The notes beneath the pieces were generated by a model, which ran no database searches, was not told the origin of the DNA, and was given only the letters and a program-made list of their open reading frames with translations. Below are positions 48,271-60,184 of a stretch of 64,000 nt of DNA, in pieces. The stretch comes from Polytrichum commune (lineage: Eukaryota; Streptophyta; Polytrichopsida; Polytrichales; Polytrichaceae): positions 12,462,001-12,526,000 of the forward strand of contig OX485803.1 in the NCBI GenBank assembly GCA_950295325.1. Direction: 5' to 3'. Within the stretch, counting starts at the first letter, position 1. Every line of letters begins with the position of its first letter. Both the position numbers and the translations under genes were made by a program.

Positions 48271-51040
48271 ACTTCATATACACCTTTGGCCATTGGATGG
48301 GATTACAAATTGTCTCATTTAACTAGCAATTGTGCATCATGAAAATTCATGTTTCAAGTGTCAAAATTGAATTTGAGATGTAAAAGTCATAAGAAGTCAA
48401 AGTGAGGCTTATTCTTCCTCTTTAGGTGATCACATTGTGCTCTCCCAATTATATTTACTACTGAACCTAGAATGACGTCCTAATTTTGAGCATATAGCAT
48501 AATCTCGGTGTTACATGTGTTGTTTTAGGTGTCCATCCTTAACTGCAAGCCTTGTCATATACCACTCATATAAACGTATGCATAAGACTAGTGTTCGATG
48601 TTGGCCAACATATCTTAGTGTCATTTGATAAAGTTGAGTTATGGTTGAACAATATCCTTTTTGGTGTCTTTATATGAGGTTGCCACACACACCTTGAGCT
48701 CCACCACCTCAAGCTTGCACGTTTGGTGGACCAAGGAAAAGAATTTGAGCCCTGTACATGTGTCTAAGATGGTGGAGCTTTGTCTCAATGTTGGTCCACA
48801 CTTTTATTGAGCATGGATTTGAGCTTGAAGTCATGTCAAGTTTGATGACTACAAGTTCAAGTTTTGGTTTGAACTTGAAATTCACTTGAAAATAAGGAGG
48901 AACCAAAGATGTTTGCCACCAATTGTAAGTAAGGTATGTGGCCCTATATATAGTGGGTGCTTCCAGCTCCGCATGCAGTTATGGCTATTGGATCGGATTG
49001 AGAATTGTCTCATCTTGGGAGCATTTGCAAATCACAAAAAATTGTTATTACGATTTTCATATTTGTAGTTGAGATGCAAGAATCATAGGAGGTAAAAAAT
49101 AATATCTCTTTCTCTTTAAATGATTGCATAGACCCTTCTAGTTGTGTTGACTTTTGAACCTAGGGTGGGCACAAAGTGAGTCCAATCTCATCTTGACACA
49201 TATCTTTCTAGTAGTTGTTTATACCTACAAGCATCGCTATTACCACTCAAATATAGGTGTCCGATTAAGAAGAGTGACCACATAAGGCCCACATACCTTG
49301 GATGCTACAAATCTCGCAATTGCAACCTCATTCTAAAGAGTGATCTCTCTTATTTCCAATATTCTTGTGAGATGTAAACCTAAAGTATGGACGGGCTCCC
49401 GCAAAAACTCCATCCGTTCAACATAATGTGGCATTTAGTGTGGGGTGTTTGTCTATGTCCCTATAATTGATTTGTTGAGGAGCTCATCCTCATTGCTAGT
49501 GGGCCATAGTTAGGGTCTTTGTAGTTTACTAGTTTGTGCATGCACCATCCGGCATGTTGCAATTGTGCACATGAGTTATTGTCTCATGCCATCCCCACAC
49601 CATTTGCTCAACATGCGTTCATTAATGGCCGGCCATTTAAGAAAGGTTGAGCATCGATGGCCTCACCATCCGTGCAGTCACCATTCAACGTCTCCTAAAT
49701 ATATAGTAAATTTAACCTTAAAATGGAGTCTATGTTTAGAGCATAAATAGTCCATTCTCATCATAATACATTTCTTTTTTGTCTCCAAATGTTTCACATG
49801 TGCATACAAATTAGTGTGTGCCAGATTGTAGCCTTCATGTGTCATATGTATTTATTTTTTATTGTTTTAAAATTTAACAAAACGCTTTGAAAACACCATT
49901 TTCTTCCTCTCTTTTTCTTCCTACCCCTACACCTCACCCCTTAACCCCCACTCCCTAACTATGAACCCCTAGTCCCAACCTGCAAGTCAAGCCATGCATG
50001 CCACAAGCTTATGTTTTTTAGTGAAATGGTGGGGCGATATCCTCACCACCCATGCATGTGACACATCACTTTAATGTGGTCCCCTTACCTTTCCAAAGCA
50101 TTGGCAAACATTGGGGGAACATTGGGGAACACCATCATAGCCACCGCCACATCGTCCAATGCATATAGATTGTGTGTCTTTGTAGTTTTTGTTTTAAGGC
50201 ATTTGAGCTCACCGCTTTCTAAGAATGATCCGAAGCTTTGGTTTCGTGTCAACCTGAATGCTCTTACCTTTCGTAACTTATGTAATGCTCTAAGATGAGC
50301 ACTTCGGGATGATTAGTTGGTTACTCCCTACCTTGCATGGGTGGTTCACGTGTTGTTTGGGGGTCGTTTACATCACGACCCATGAAGTTGTCCCATGTCA
50401 GATGGCCCATTTTCCATGGTCAAATTTCTTTTAAATGCAAAATTTAAAGCATTTGGGCCCCACACTAGGTGGAAACTAAACGTGGACCAAGAGGAGTGAC
50501 CATGCACCCAAAAGTGGATGTGCTCATTTTTTTAATAAATGCCCAAAAAAAATAGGTTTGGGATTTTTCTTCCATCATTTACCTTCTCCCCTTCTTCTTT
50601 CCTCTTAACTACAGTAATGTTTGCCCCCCCCCCCAATTAAATATATATATATATAATAATACGGCATTTCTCTGCCATGATCCCCAAACGTTTGCAATGA
50701 GAGAACCCCTTTTACCTCTCATAGCAAGACCCGCTGAACCATGACAATGAACAATGTAGGCATGAAAAAATGCCTTTTAAAGACTTCAAGTTCCATGGTC
50801 AGTATTACATTTTTTTCCTTGATGTAAACCGACGTAGTTGTAGAATGAGTTCAATAATCAATCACATATTTTAGAAGAGCAAGGGGCAACATCATGGTCC
50901 ATGATGTAAACAACCCTTAGGTTGGTTATGTTGTTTGGTTGATTGGCTCGCCCTCGGGCCATTCTATTGGGGCTTGGCCTTGGTTACTTGCTAATCTTAC
51001 CCCCGGTCATAACTTTCAGTTTATTGCATACATTTGTCAA
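48270..51040. other. Intergenic with fragments of the poly(C) repeat
   Basis: Two diverged fragments of the repeat (about 48400-48600 and 49090-49300), a C run (50623-50633) and an AT microsatellite (about 50641-50658). No gene seen. Confidence 0.5.
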
Positions 51041-51041
51041 T

Positions 51042-51975
51042 CACTTAACCCCTAAAGGACCGGGGGTGTTTTAGCTTAGGTCATGTTTTCTTGATTAGCT
51101 CTTGTAGCAAGCTCAATTTCTTATTAGTGTGGGGTAATTTTCACGATCGGCACTGTTGAAACTAAAGAAGACTTACATAGCTTGTTTATGAAAAAAAGAT
51201 CAACAAGATCGCACAATTTCTGAGAAATTGCCACCGTTGAGAAGATTGATGGAAATTGTTTGGGCAGGGGGTACTTCGTACTTATGCTAGAATCAGATTG
51301 CTTAGAAGTGCTCCAAAACATCTGAAATTTTTACCACATGTAAAGAACATTATGATCCTCATGTGGAATTTTTTTCGTCAAATTCTGAGGTGTGGAAAAA
51401 AAGATATGGGACTCTGAAGTCTCCAAGCAATGAGATTGGGCCCAAAAACTGAAAACTCAAAGAATTTGCCAAAAATCCAATCCTTCATCATTTTCTGATC
51501 GGAAAAACCATTGGATCCATCTCGCAAAAATAGTCAGGGTCCTCTCGCCGCAAATTTGAGCTTCTTTGGAACAATCTCATCCAATTTGCACTTTTCTACA
51601 ATCAAAAGCCCCCTGGGGGCCTTACGGTCCTTAGAAGTGCTCCAAAACATCTAAATTTTTTACCACATGTAAAGAACATTATGACCCTCATGTGGAATTT
51701 TTTTCGTCAAATTTTGAGGTGTGGAAAAAAAGATATGGGACTTTGAAGTCTCCAAGCAATGAGATTGGGCCCAAAAACTGAAAACTCAAAGAATTCGCCA
51801 AAAATCCAATCCTTCATCATTTTCTGATCGAAAAAGACCATTGGATCCATCTCGCAAAAACAGCCAGGGTCCTCTCCCCGCAAATTTGGACTTCTTTGGA
51901 ACAATCTCATCCAATTTGCACTTTTCTACAATCAAAAGCCCCCTGGGGGCCTCACGGTCCTTTAGGGGTTAAGTA
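51042..51975. mobile_element. Non-autonomous DNA element, 20-bp perfect inverted ends
   Basis: ACTTAACCCCTAAAGGACCG (51043-51062) is exactly mirrored at 51955-51974; TCAAT / ATTGA extends the pairing. The interior is dominated by a recent 329-bp tandem duplication. No transposase. Superfamily unresolved because no clear target duplication was read. Confidence 0.75.
51302..51960. repeat. 329-bp tandem duplication, two nearly identical copies
   Basis: Unit 1 is 51302-51630 and unit 2 is 51631-51960. Both begin TTAGAAGTGCTCCAAAACAT and end CCCCCTGGGGGCC followed by ACGGTCC. Few differences are visible, so the event is recent relative to other repeats here. Confidence 0.9.
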
Positions 51976-52048
51976 TTGAGTTGGGTTAGGTGTGTTCCTT
52001 TTCTCAAGCTGTTCTCCCTCCCAAGCGTGGCCTGGGGTGAGGGGGTGC

Positions 52049-52286
52049 TACACTAAATATTGTATTTAGTGTCACCAATTTTATTTGTCTTGCTCAATAC
52101 TGAATGTAAACCACCCATGTAGTGTCACCAACACTAGATGTAAACCTAACATTATTTGTCATTCCTTGTAAAAAAAATTGGGGATATAGATATACAGTGT
52201 TTGCAAACTTATTCATTAGAAGTGTCACTAGATAAGTTACCACAGTGACATAAAATACCATATGAAATAAACACAATATTTAGTGT
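52049..52286. mobile_element. MITE, CTACACTAAAT family
   Basis: TACACTAAATATTG at the left and CAATATTTAGTGTA at the right are exact inverted repeats. Non-coding. Confidence 0.7.
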
Positions 52287-52289
52287 ATT

Positions 52290-53340
52290 GTGCATAATTT
52301 GACTTTCTCAGTGGAGTAAATTGCCATTCAAGGCCCCCCAAAAAGGAAAAGAAAATCTAGAGTAAATATATGGGTGTTCCAGAGTCCAGACATCCAGACT
52401 CCCTTGAACCCTGGCCTTAAACAAAGTTCAATCACTCAACAAGTTGAGGTACTGACCTTTATCTCTTATGCATGAAAGGTTTTTGACAACTGGCAAATCA
52501 TGAACCTCTTGCAAAATACTATGGTCGGGCTCCAAACACTAGAATTGATTAAGCCTTCAAGGTGCTAAATCTGGTCAATCATAGAGCCCTCATATGCCAG
52601 TGCTGGAATCAGCTGGAATCAGTTTAAAGACTAAGTTGCACAGGTTAATTCTTGAAACTTATATTACATGACCAGTTTCAAATCTTGGGTGTGCAATATC
52701 GAAGGCGTTTTTAAAAGTACTTCATTTGCTACCAATGGACCATCTGTATTTTGACAAAGAAGGACAACATAGCAGCATTTTGGCAGTGGACAAGACCAGA
52801 CCTGAAGCTCACATTTGACATTGCTTCAGCTTCAAAAATTAAAACATGAAACTGCCTTCAATGTCCAACTCGTTCAAGAAGTTGGTATCTCAAGTATAGG
52901 CCCACAAAGAACATTTCTATATGAATACTGTGCTGTATGTGGGTGTCAACTAAGGAGGTCGCACACAAAAAGCTCATGAACATATATGCAACAATTTTGT
53001 ATTCCCAGTTTCCACATTTCCCCACAAGCAATCATCATCATGCACAGCACTATTGAATAGCATAGTATTAATTATCAACACTGTGAACCATCAATATCTG
53101 TGATTTGCAAGCCAGAATTTTAAGTTTTTTGGCTGCTGCAGAAATGCAAGACTTTCTACATGAGAGGCACTCAACAGGAGTGTGAAGCCAGATAGCGAAT
53201 GTACTATTACAGCCTTACAAAAAGAACAGCATGTGGAATGGTTAGGTGTTGTCCTCATCTCCATGTATATTTGAAGTTTTAATTTCTACTCTGCACATTG
53301 ATATCAATAAGAACTCCCATATACATCTTACAACCTATTC
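52290..53340. other. Intergenic or intronic, no exon resolved
   Basis: Single-copy-looking sequence without recognisable transposon ends or coding pattern. Confidence 0.4.
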
Positions 53341-53384
53341 CGATACCCTTTTCTTCCTCCCTGTACAGGTGCTGTCATCATCCT

Positions 53385-53880
53385 TGTGGACGTGCCAAAA
53401 ACCCTTCCCTACCAAGACTCCATTGCGGCATTTGCAAATGTGACTGACCTTGATACTACCTATACCTTACTGACATTCAGCCTCCTCACCTCAGGAAGAA
53501 CGTAAAAAAGAAGATTTCTGTCACACACCCTCCACATAACCTGGTTATACTGAGGTTACCATCCACCACAACTGTAAATGCACGATTTCAGTGCAACTGA
53601 GCAACAGCTACCGCCTGGTGGGTGGAGTACATTAACCTAGTCCCCGTTTTTCTTCATTCCTCAATATTATAGGTCTTGCGAAGAAAGCCATTGCTTGATA
53701 TGTTGTCAAAATGCACCAAATGTAGAATACCTGCTACATTGCCAAATCATATGTGTTGGTGATCATCAGCCGAATTTCCAATCACAAGGATTATCTAGCC
53801 CTGGAGCTGTGATGGCACATAACATTTCTAGGAAAATTACTCAAACCCAATTCCAAGGAAGAGCTGCCCATAACCGATCA
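53385..53880 (+). pseudogene. Possible Cys-rich exon remnants
   Basis: After an acceptor-like TGTACAG, one frame reads CCHHPCGRAKNPSLPRLHCG then ICKCD and a stop (about 53389-53452). After another acceptor-like TTATAG (about 53670), SCEESHCLICCQNAPNVEYL is followed by LHCQIICVGDH. Both are Cys/His-rich in a way that recalls zinc-binding domains, but no family fits clearly and the call is weak. Confidence 0.2.
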
Positions 53881-53884
53881 CTTT

Positions 53885-54430
53885 AGAAAATTTGCACCAG
53901 ATCTGGAGAAGTATAAGGCAGGGCACATTTTTCCTGTGGAGGAAAATAGAAATCAAGACTACAATTTTTTCAGTGATTTTATTCCTTAAATTGAAATTAC
54001 TGTGAATTTTTGAAGCCAAAAGTTGGTCCAAACACATTTCCAATGTCTAGAGTACCCCATAACCACTGCTCTTGAGACAAATCCCTTCTCACTTTAGCAC
54101 TCAAATCCAAGGACATGTGTCATGACAATATCGATTCCTTGGTGATACCATAACCGAAGTTGGAGACTTAGAAACCAAGAATTGCTAGTGTACAAGTTGG
54201 CAAGAAGGGTTTACTAAAACTTACATTTGTGTGAACCTATAATAATATAGGCCGCCATTCTCACTAACTCATGCACTAATTAAAGTGACAAGTGGCAATC
54301 ATGTCTGCTATGCACAAAAGCCCAAGCTGTGAAATGTGGAACCTGATTTTAACCACCCACGAAATCAGTCCAGCCTTATTGAAATTCTGGTACCCTATAG
54401 ATTCCCGACGAGGTCCTCATCATATAGGCG
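53885..54430. repeat. Dispersed ~550-bp repeat, copy 1 (empty-site copy)
   Basis: Contains CACATTTCCAATGTCTAGAG, CCAAGGACATGTGTCAT, GGTGATACCATAACC and GTTGGAGACTTAGAAACC, then, after an unrelated stretch, a TTTTAACCACCCACGAAA segment. The same series occurs at 59050-59580 in direct orientation. Here GACTTA runs straight into GAAA; in copy 2 a MITE stands at that point. Confidence 0.8.
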
Positions 54431-54724
54431 GTTCGACTCTACACGAGGTTTTGGTAGTACCCACCTCACTTGAACCTTTTACAGGTCCCTAAACTACACT
54501 AAACATCTGGTTTAGTGTGGCCCACACTGCTCACCTTCGACCCATGCTAATTGTCTTGCAATCAATGGGTGGCATCTACAGAGGATGTCATGTGCCACTC
54601 GGTGGCTGCATCACACGTCATACAAGACCACTTTAACATGGCACACCAATTTTAATGCCACACTAATTCAGATGTTTAGTCTACTGAACATGAACAAGTT
54701 GATAGCAAACATGATAAGATTGTC

Positions 54725-56115
54725 TGTGCCCTAAACCCTGAACCATAAGATTGATCAAATTTGAGCCATTTCGAACATAAGAAAAAGGCTCCTAAATTTG
54801 TCCCACTTAGGGTTAGACTGCTGTGATACATGCTCTTCCCAGTCAATGGCACCGATGTGGATCATCACACTTGGTGTTATCCACATATTAACCTCTTCAA
54901 GAGTTGCAATCAGCAGTGGACTATAATCAAAAGGAAGAACAAAGGAAGTAACAGCACCATTTGCCAACACAAAACAATCCCTAATTTCTTCAAATTTGAA
55001 ACATTGTTTGATTGATGACACATACAAAGCTTTTCTGTACACTAATCCATCTGAATTCCCGTGAATTTCACATCAAAGGTCGTCAGAATAACCATCGAAA
55101 AATGTGCACGCTTGGGAAAGGGAGAAACAGCTACAATTGCCAACACAAAATATTCCCTAATCTCTTCAAATGTGAAGTGGATCGATGACACATACAAAGC
55201 TTCTGACATCCAAATGATTCATCCGAACTTCTCGTCAATTGCACATCAAAGGCAATCAGGATTGCACAACTCAACCTTTATAACACCGGCCAGGTTTTAT
55301 ATGCTCTAAACCCTGAACCCTAAAATTGTTCCATGTTAAGCCATTTAGAACTTAAGAAAAAGGCTCCTACAGTCACACTGGACTATAATAGATAATGTTT
55401 AGCCGTGCTGACGCTTGGAAAAGAAAGGAAGAAACATCTACAATTGCCAACAAAAAATGCTCCCCGATCTCTTCAAAGTTGAAGGGCTTGATTGATGGCA
55501 CATACAAAGCCTTCCCGTGCAGTTATTCATCTGATTTTCCCGTGAATTTCACATGGAAGGCAGTCAGACTGGATTATGTTCATGTTCAGCCATGCTGGCG
55601 CTTGCAAAAAGAAAGGAAGAAACAACTACAATTGCCAACACAAAATGTTGCCTAATCTTTCCAAATGTGAAAAAATTGATTGATGACAGATACAAGGCTT
55701 TGCCGTGCAGTGATCCATCTGATTTTCCCTTAAATTGCACATCAAAGGCAGTCAGGATAACCATCGATAGTGTCCACGCTTGAAAAAGAACGGAAGAAAC
55801 AGCTACTATCGTAAAACATAAAACGTTCCCTACTCCGTCCACATGTGAAGAAATTGATTGATGACAAGCACAAAACTTTACCGTGCAGTGATCCGTTTGA
55901 TTTTCCCGTGGAGTGCACATCAAAGGCACTCAGGATAAACACCGAGATTATTCACGCTTGAAAAAGAAAGGAAGAAACAGCTACAATTGTGAACACAAAA
56001 CGTTCCCTAATCTCTTCAAATGTAGAGAAATTAATTGATGACACATTACAAGAGTTTCCGTGCAGTGATTCATCTGAATTAACCTTCAATTGCACATCAA
56101 AAGGCAGTCAGGACC
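54725..56115 (-). repeat. Tandem array of six ~175-bp units with minus-strand coding similarity
   Basis: The anchor CACATCAAAGG (or its variant) recurs near 55070, 55243, 55551, 55738, 55918 and 56095, giving periods of about 172, 307, 188, 178 and 178; the long interval includes a second copy of the CTAAACCCTGAACC...GAAAAAGGCTCCTA segment also found at 54730. On the minus strand each unit preserves a FDVxFxG..SDGSLHGKALY-like motif, then SSIN.F.FEEIR and FVLAIVAVSSF. The lowest unit reads on without a stop into LEEVNMWITPSVMIHIGAID and ends at 54755. This looks like repeated exon duplication of an unknown gene. It begins about 55 bases below the stop codon of the next gene. Confidence 0.7.
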
Positions 56116-56167
56116 TCACAGCGTACCTTTACAACATCAATCGGCCGCCTGAACATCGAACTCCCCT

Positions 56168-56629
56168 CTACTCGGTGACTTCTTTCGCCTTCTTAGGGTT
56201 AAGAGGGTTCTCGCCTTTGATCCACCAGCCAAGGGCAAAGAATGCGCCCCCTGCCAGGATGGCGGTACCCCAGGCGTGCGAGTACCACCTGCTGTACAAG
56301 CGCACGGCGTTATTCCACTGCGCCCTCAGCGTGACGGCATCTGGATTCTCTGCGTCAGGCGGGTTCACGGGGGGCGGAAGCTTGTACTCCTTGTGCTCTG
56401 CGTTTACACCCGCAGACGACGAAGACGAGGAAGAGAAGAGAGCTCTCGCCAGAAACGTTGCTGGAGGCACCTTGCAAGGCGCGGCGGATACCTTACCCGA
56501 GCCGTAAACCGAGTTCAGTAATGGCAGCAATGTGACGGGGATCGGCGACAGGTACGATGTTGAATGAAGAGAGGCCGAAGCTAGAGGAGAAGATGAAGAC
56601 GACGAAGGCTGCGAATTCTTGGACGCCAT
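56168..56629 (-). CDS. Predicted mitochondrial single-pass membrane protein, 153 aa
   Basis: A complete single-exon frame starts at the ATG at 56629 and ends at the TAG at 56170-56168. The N-terminus is Ser-rich and free of acidic residues for about 70 residues, with an ARALFSSS segment (about 61-68) that looks like a presequence cleavage region. After an acidic/Pro linker (NPPDAENPDA) comes WNNAVRLYSRWYSHAWG and then one hydrophobic segment (about residues 118-137, AILAGGAFFALGWWI), closing with a short Lys-rich tail. This layout fits a small protein of the mitochondrial inner membrane, perhaps an accessory respiratory or import subunit, but I do not recognise the family. Base composition is richer in G+C than the surroundings and the frame is undamaged, so it is the most credible gene in the window. 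It is flanked by an exon-like repeat array below and a hAT MITE 375 bases upstream. Confidence 0.75.
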   Translation of the reverse strand: MASKNSQPSSSSSSPLASASLHSTSYLSPIPVTLLPLLNSVYGSGKVSAAPCKVPPATFLARALFSSSSSSSAGVNAEHKEYKLPPPVNPPDAENPDAVTLRAQWNNAVRLYSRWYSHAWGTAILAGGAFFALGWWIKGENPLNPKKAKEVTE

Positions 56630-56760
56630 AGCTGCAATTATCTCTGCAGCAAACGCTCTCTCTCCTTCGGTCTTCTCTCGTTCTCTCTCCTTCGCTACCT
56701 CAGTAATCTTCGAACTTGTAGATTTTAGTCTATGGAATCTACGTATAGCGTAGAGTACAC
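56630..56760 (-). promoter_or_regulatory. Probable 5' UTR and core promoter of the mitochondrial-protein gene
   Basis: Directly above the start codon, the minus strand is strongly GA-rich (GGAGAGAGAACGAGAGAAG), as in many plant leaders. A weak TATA-like CTATACG lies near 56740. The transcription start is not determined. Confidence 0.35.
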
Positions 56761-57003
56761 CTGCCCTCTCGTCAAGGAGCCAAGGTGGCGAGGTAAGATC
56801 CTAAGCTTGTGTGCTGCATGCAGAGGAGATATAATGGACCTAGCGCCAGTTTAGAGTATTCAGGTTGAATGTGGGAAATATCCAGGAATATTGTGTGGAA
56901 TATTGTCAGTCCCACAGAACATTGTTATGGATCTGAATAATGTTATGAACATTTTTTGTTGAGGGAGTTTTATGGAGGTGAAGTTCCTTGGGCAACTTCA
57001 AAC

Positions 57004-57229
57004 CAATGATTGGGGAGAACCGACAGTTAGTTACAGATGAACCAGGTGAACTTGAGAAGTAACCGGTTGAAGTTCAAGACTGCAGGAAAATTACCGATCG
57101 CTTTAGAGGAATTGATAGAATTTACCCCAATTTAATGAAGGAAAACCAGTGGATGTCAACATGTAACCAGTTGGACTTGCAAACACTAGGATCTCAACCG
57201 ATTATGCCCAAAAATCTCCCCGATCAATG
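57004..57229 (-). mobile_element. hAT MITE family H1, copy 4, 226 bp
   Basis: Ends CAATGATTGGGGAGA and TCTCCCCGATCAATG are inverted. Exact 8-bp duplications CTTCAAAC at 56996-57003 and 57230-57237 establish the hAT class for the whole H1 family. Interior carries several ACCGGTT and ACCAGTTGG motifs. Confidence 0.92.
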
Positions 57230-57237
57230 CTTCAAAC

Positions 57238-59049
57238 CCTCAGACAAGAAACTTGGGTTGTGGAGGAGTCCAACTTTAGGCTTTTGTTTTATTTTATTTT
57301 CCATCTTATTCCTCATATGAAATGTTGCCTCAAATAACCTTGTCTTGGGCTAAATTTCTTGACCAACTAGTGCACCTCTTCATTGTAGTCTAAACTGGCC
57401 CTAAGGTAGACAACCCTTGTTTCGTTACTTTCTTATTGGGTCTGCTATATTTGACTAGAATATGTCTTGATGTGGCGCCAAAAACGGATACCAAAAAGAT
57501 ATGTGTCCGAATAAGATTGAATCATGTGCTCAAGATATGATAATCATTTTAGGCTTAACAATCATTATATTTGGGGGCACCTATATGACCATTCAATGAG
57601 AACGAGTACTAAATAAGATAATGATATGAGTTCCATAAACTATATATGAGGACAGTGGCTAGAGCCTCAATTTGGATATGCTAACCACTTGTACAAAGCA
57701 CATGTTTCATATCCTAGGCAAGTGGGCAAGTTGGAAAACAGTAACCATGTAAAACCAATCTACCTCATATGACCGACCAACGAGAGGAGAGTGGATGACG
57801 AGCCATGGGAGCGGTGAGTCATCCATCTACTCGAGTTGGTTGCCAATCAAAATCTGATCAGCTCATAGACACAATTTGTGAATTATGCATAATATTGTGC
57901 CTTCATGAATGAAAAAGCATGACGAGCATTGATAATTGTTTTGTTCTTGGATGAATGATTAATTATATACTAGATATTATAAGCAAGAAATCTTCCTACA
58001 ATCCAACATATGTACAATATTGAGTGCAACATTGACCATGATAATTAGAGTGGTCCTTATGACTTGTCATGTGGCACCAACTATCTTGTGGGCCCCTCTC
58101 TAGTTGTCATCTACTTATAGTGAGAAAATTAGTGTGGGTTAATGATCAACAGTGTGAGCCACACTAAAACAAACCATGTTTAGTGGAGGAAGAAGTTGCA
58201 GAAAAAACGGGGTCACCTAGATAAATTACGACATTCATAAGTAAGTATTCAGTAATTCTTTATTTTTATATACTTTCTATTACAACTCCTACATGTTTTG
58301 TCCATTAAAATACATGCATATAAGAGCAAAAATAATCAACAAACCATGTTTGTGGACAACTAAATCTAAGCGGACAATTTTGACTGTTGGATCTGATTGG
58401 GAATGGCATCGTCCGCTTAGCACTTACAAATCATAAAGATTATTCTTTCAATTTTTAGAATTGGAGTTGAGATGCCAAAGATATAAGAGGTCAAAGTGAA
58501 ATTTTCTTTTTTTCTTTATTGAGTTGATTTTTTAATCAAAAATAGTATTTTCTCCCTCTTTAGTATGACACGTTTTGAAAACATAGAAAAAGTCATATTA
58601 TCGAGGTGTCGTCTTCTCATTAATATGACAAATGGCGTAAAGTTGTCTTATTATTGAGAGAATTTGAAAACATGAGTAAAATGCGCTTAAAATATATATA
58701 CAACAAGTTTAAGCAATATAGATGGTATGAATTAATAACTTATAACTCCAAAAAAATACAAATATTCTCAAGACCTCTTGAAATAGGAGTCCAAAGATCT
58801 CTAGTGTTGCCTACCCATATTAGCAACTGTCATTTTTATCTAAATTCCCTATTAACTTTTGAAAACTAATAATTTTATTAACACCAAATTCTAAAGAGTT
58901 CTTTAATAAGAAATTAGACAATAATGATGCATAGCGTTTAACATCAAGATATTGATGATACTATATCACCCGTGTATAAGGCAACATACTAGGCAAGAGG
59001 TCACTCTAACCCTAATCATGTCCATTCTACACTAATAACCAATCTCTGG
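57238..59049. other. Intergenic, no gene seen
   Basis: A+T-rich. A TTCTCCCTCTTTAGTATGACA segment near 58550 resembles a Stowaway left end, but no matching right end was found. Confidence 0.5.
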
Positions 59050-59580
59050 AGAGATTCTATGCCAAATTTTGGAGGAGTACAAGGCGGTGCATTTTTTTTA
59101 TGTGTAGGAAGATCAAAATAAGGAGGAAATTAATTTTTTTGGTAATTTTAATCCTTGAATTGAAACTAGTGTGAATTTTTGAAGCCAAGAGATGGCCTAA
59201 ACGCATTTCCAATGTCTAGAGTTTGCCATAACTGCTCATTTTGAGACGAATCCCTCCTTGCTTTAGCACTCAAAACCAAGGACATGTGTCATAGCATTAT
59301 TGATTCTCTAGTGATACCATAACCAAAGTTGGAGACTTAGGGTTAGATTTCATGTAGGTTGCTTCACCCACCACATGTTGGTGGAAATGTATATTCCACT
59401 CAGTGGCATCTACATTTCCACTAGAATCTAGTGGACAAGCAGCCTACATGGAAACTGACCCTTAGAAAGCATGAAGTGTGGAATCTTATTTTAACCACCC
59501 ATGAAAAGAAACTACTAAAATCGATCCCAACCCGATCAAAATTATGGCGCCCTATAAATTTCCTATGGGGTCCTGATTGG
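59050..59580. repeat. Dispersed ~550-bp repeat, copy 2 (carries a MITE)
   Basis: Direct-orientation homologue of 53885-54430, sharing CATTTCCAATGTCTAGAG, AAGGACATGTGTCAT, TGATACCATAACC and TTTTAACCACCCATGAAA. It is interrupted by the MITE at 59340-59461. Confidence 0.8.
59340..59461. mobile_element. Tourist-like MITE, 122 bp, TTA target duplication
   Basis: The unit folds almost end to end: left GGGTTAGATTTCATGTAGG, right CCTACATGGAAACTGACCC. TTA stands at 59337-59339 and 59462-59464. The paralogous copy at about 54166-54175 reads GACTTAGAAA without the insertion, which confirms both ends and the 3-bp duplication. Confidence 0.9.
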
Positions 59581-59950
59581 GAATGGACACCTTTGCTCTA
59601 GATGATGGTCCTTTTCCAAATAATAAAAATAATAAAAATAAAAATAATTGATTTTTTTGATAAATTATGGTTTCTTGTCAAAAACCTTACAATACACATC
59701 TTGAGGGCTTCCCATAAATAGAAAATCCAGGAATTAAAGGAGAATTATGCTCGCCCGATACTCGATCCCATGGAATGCAACCAAGGAGCTGACTGATGTT
59801 ATGTGCATAACATTGTTGAGACCCAGGTTGGCTAACCTTTTTGGTGGAATGGGAAGCCTAGGTAGGCTGGTAGATTTGGGAGAAGTAGAAAGTCAATAAG
59901 CTAGATTCAATATTAATGTGTATTGAATCGATTCATTATTCTTAAGATTG

Positions 59951-60184
59951 GAAGGTGGTTGCCAAATAAGTTAGGTTAGCCACCACAACATTTTTCAACA
60001 CTTAGATGCTTGAGAAACGGAGATAGTTGTGTGCACATGTGGTAGAGAGCAACCTTCTTTAAGAATGGAAGGTGGTTGCCAAATAAGTTAAGTTAGCCAC
60101 CACAACATTTTTTAACACTTAGATGCTTGAGAAACATAGACAGTTGTGTGCACATGTAGTAGAGAGCAACCTTCTTTAAGAATA
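59951..60184. repeat. Tandem duplication, ~117-bp unit, two copies
   Basis: GAAGGTGGTTGCCAAATAAG starts each unit (59951 and 60068), and both end AGAGAGCAACCTTCTTTAAG. Only a few differences are visible. Confidence 0.9.

Noticed and set aside
54420-54435. B-box-like GGTTCGACTCT
   Set aside because: There is no A box at a suitable distance and no tRNA fold.
58540-58640. Second Stowaway element
   Set aside because: The left-end-like CTCCCTCTTTAGTATGAC has no matching inverted right end nearby.
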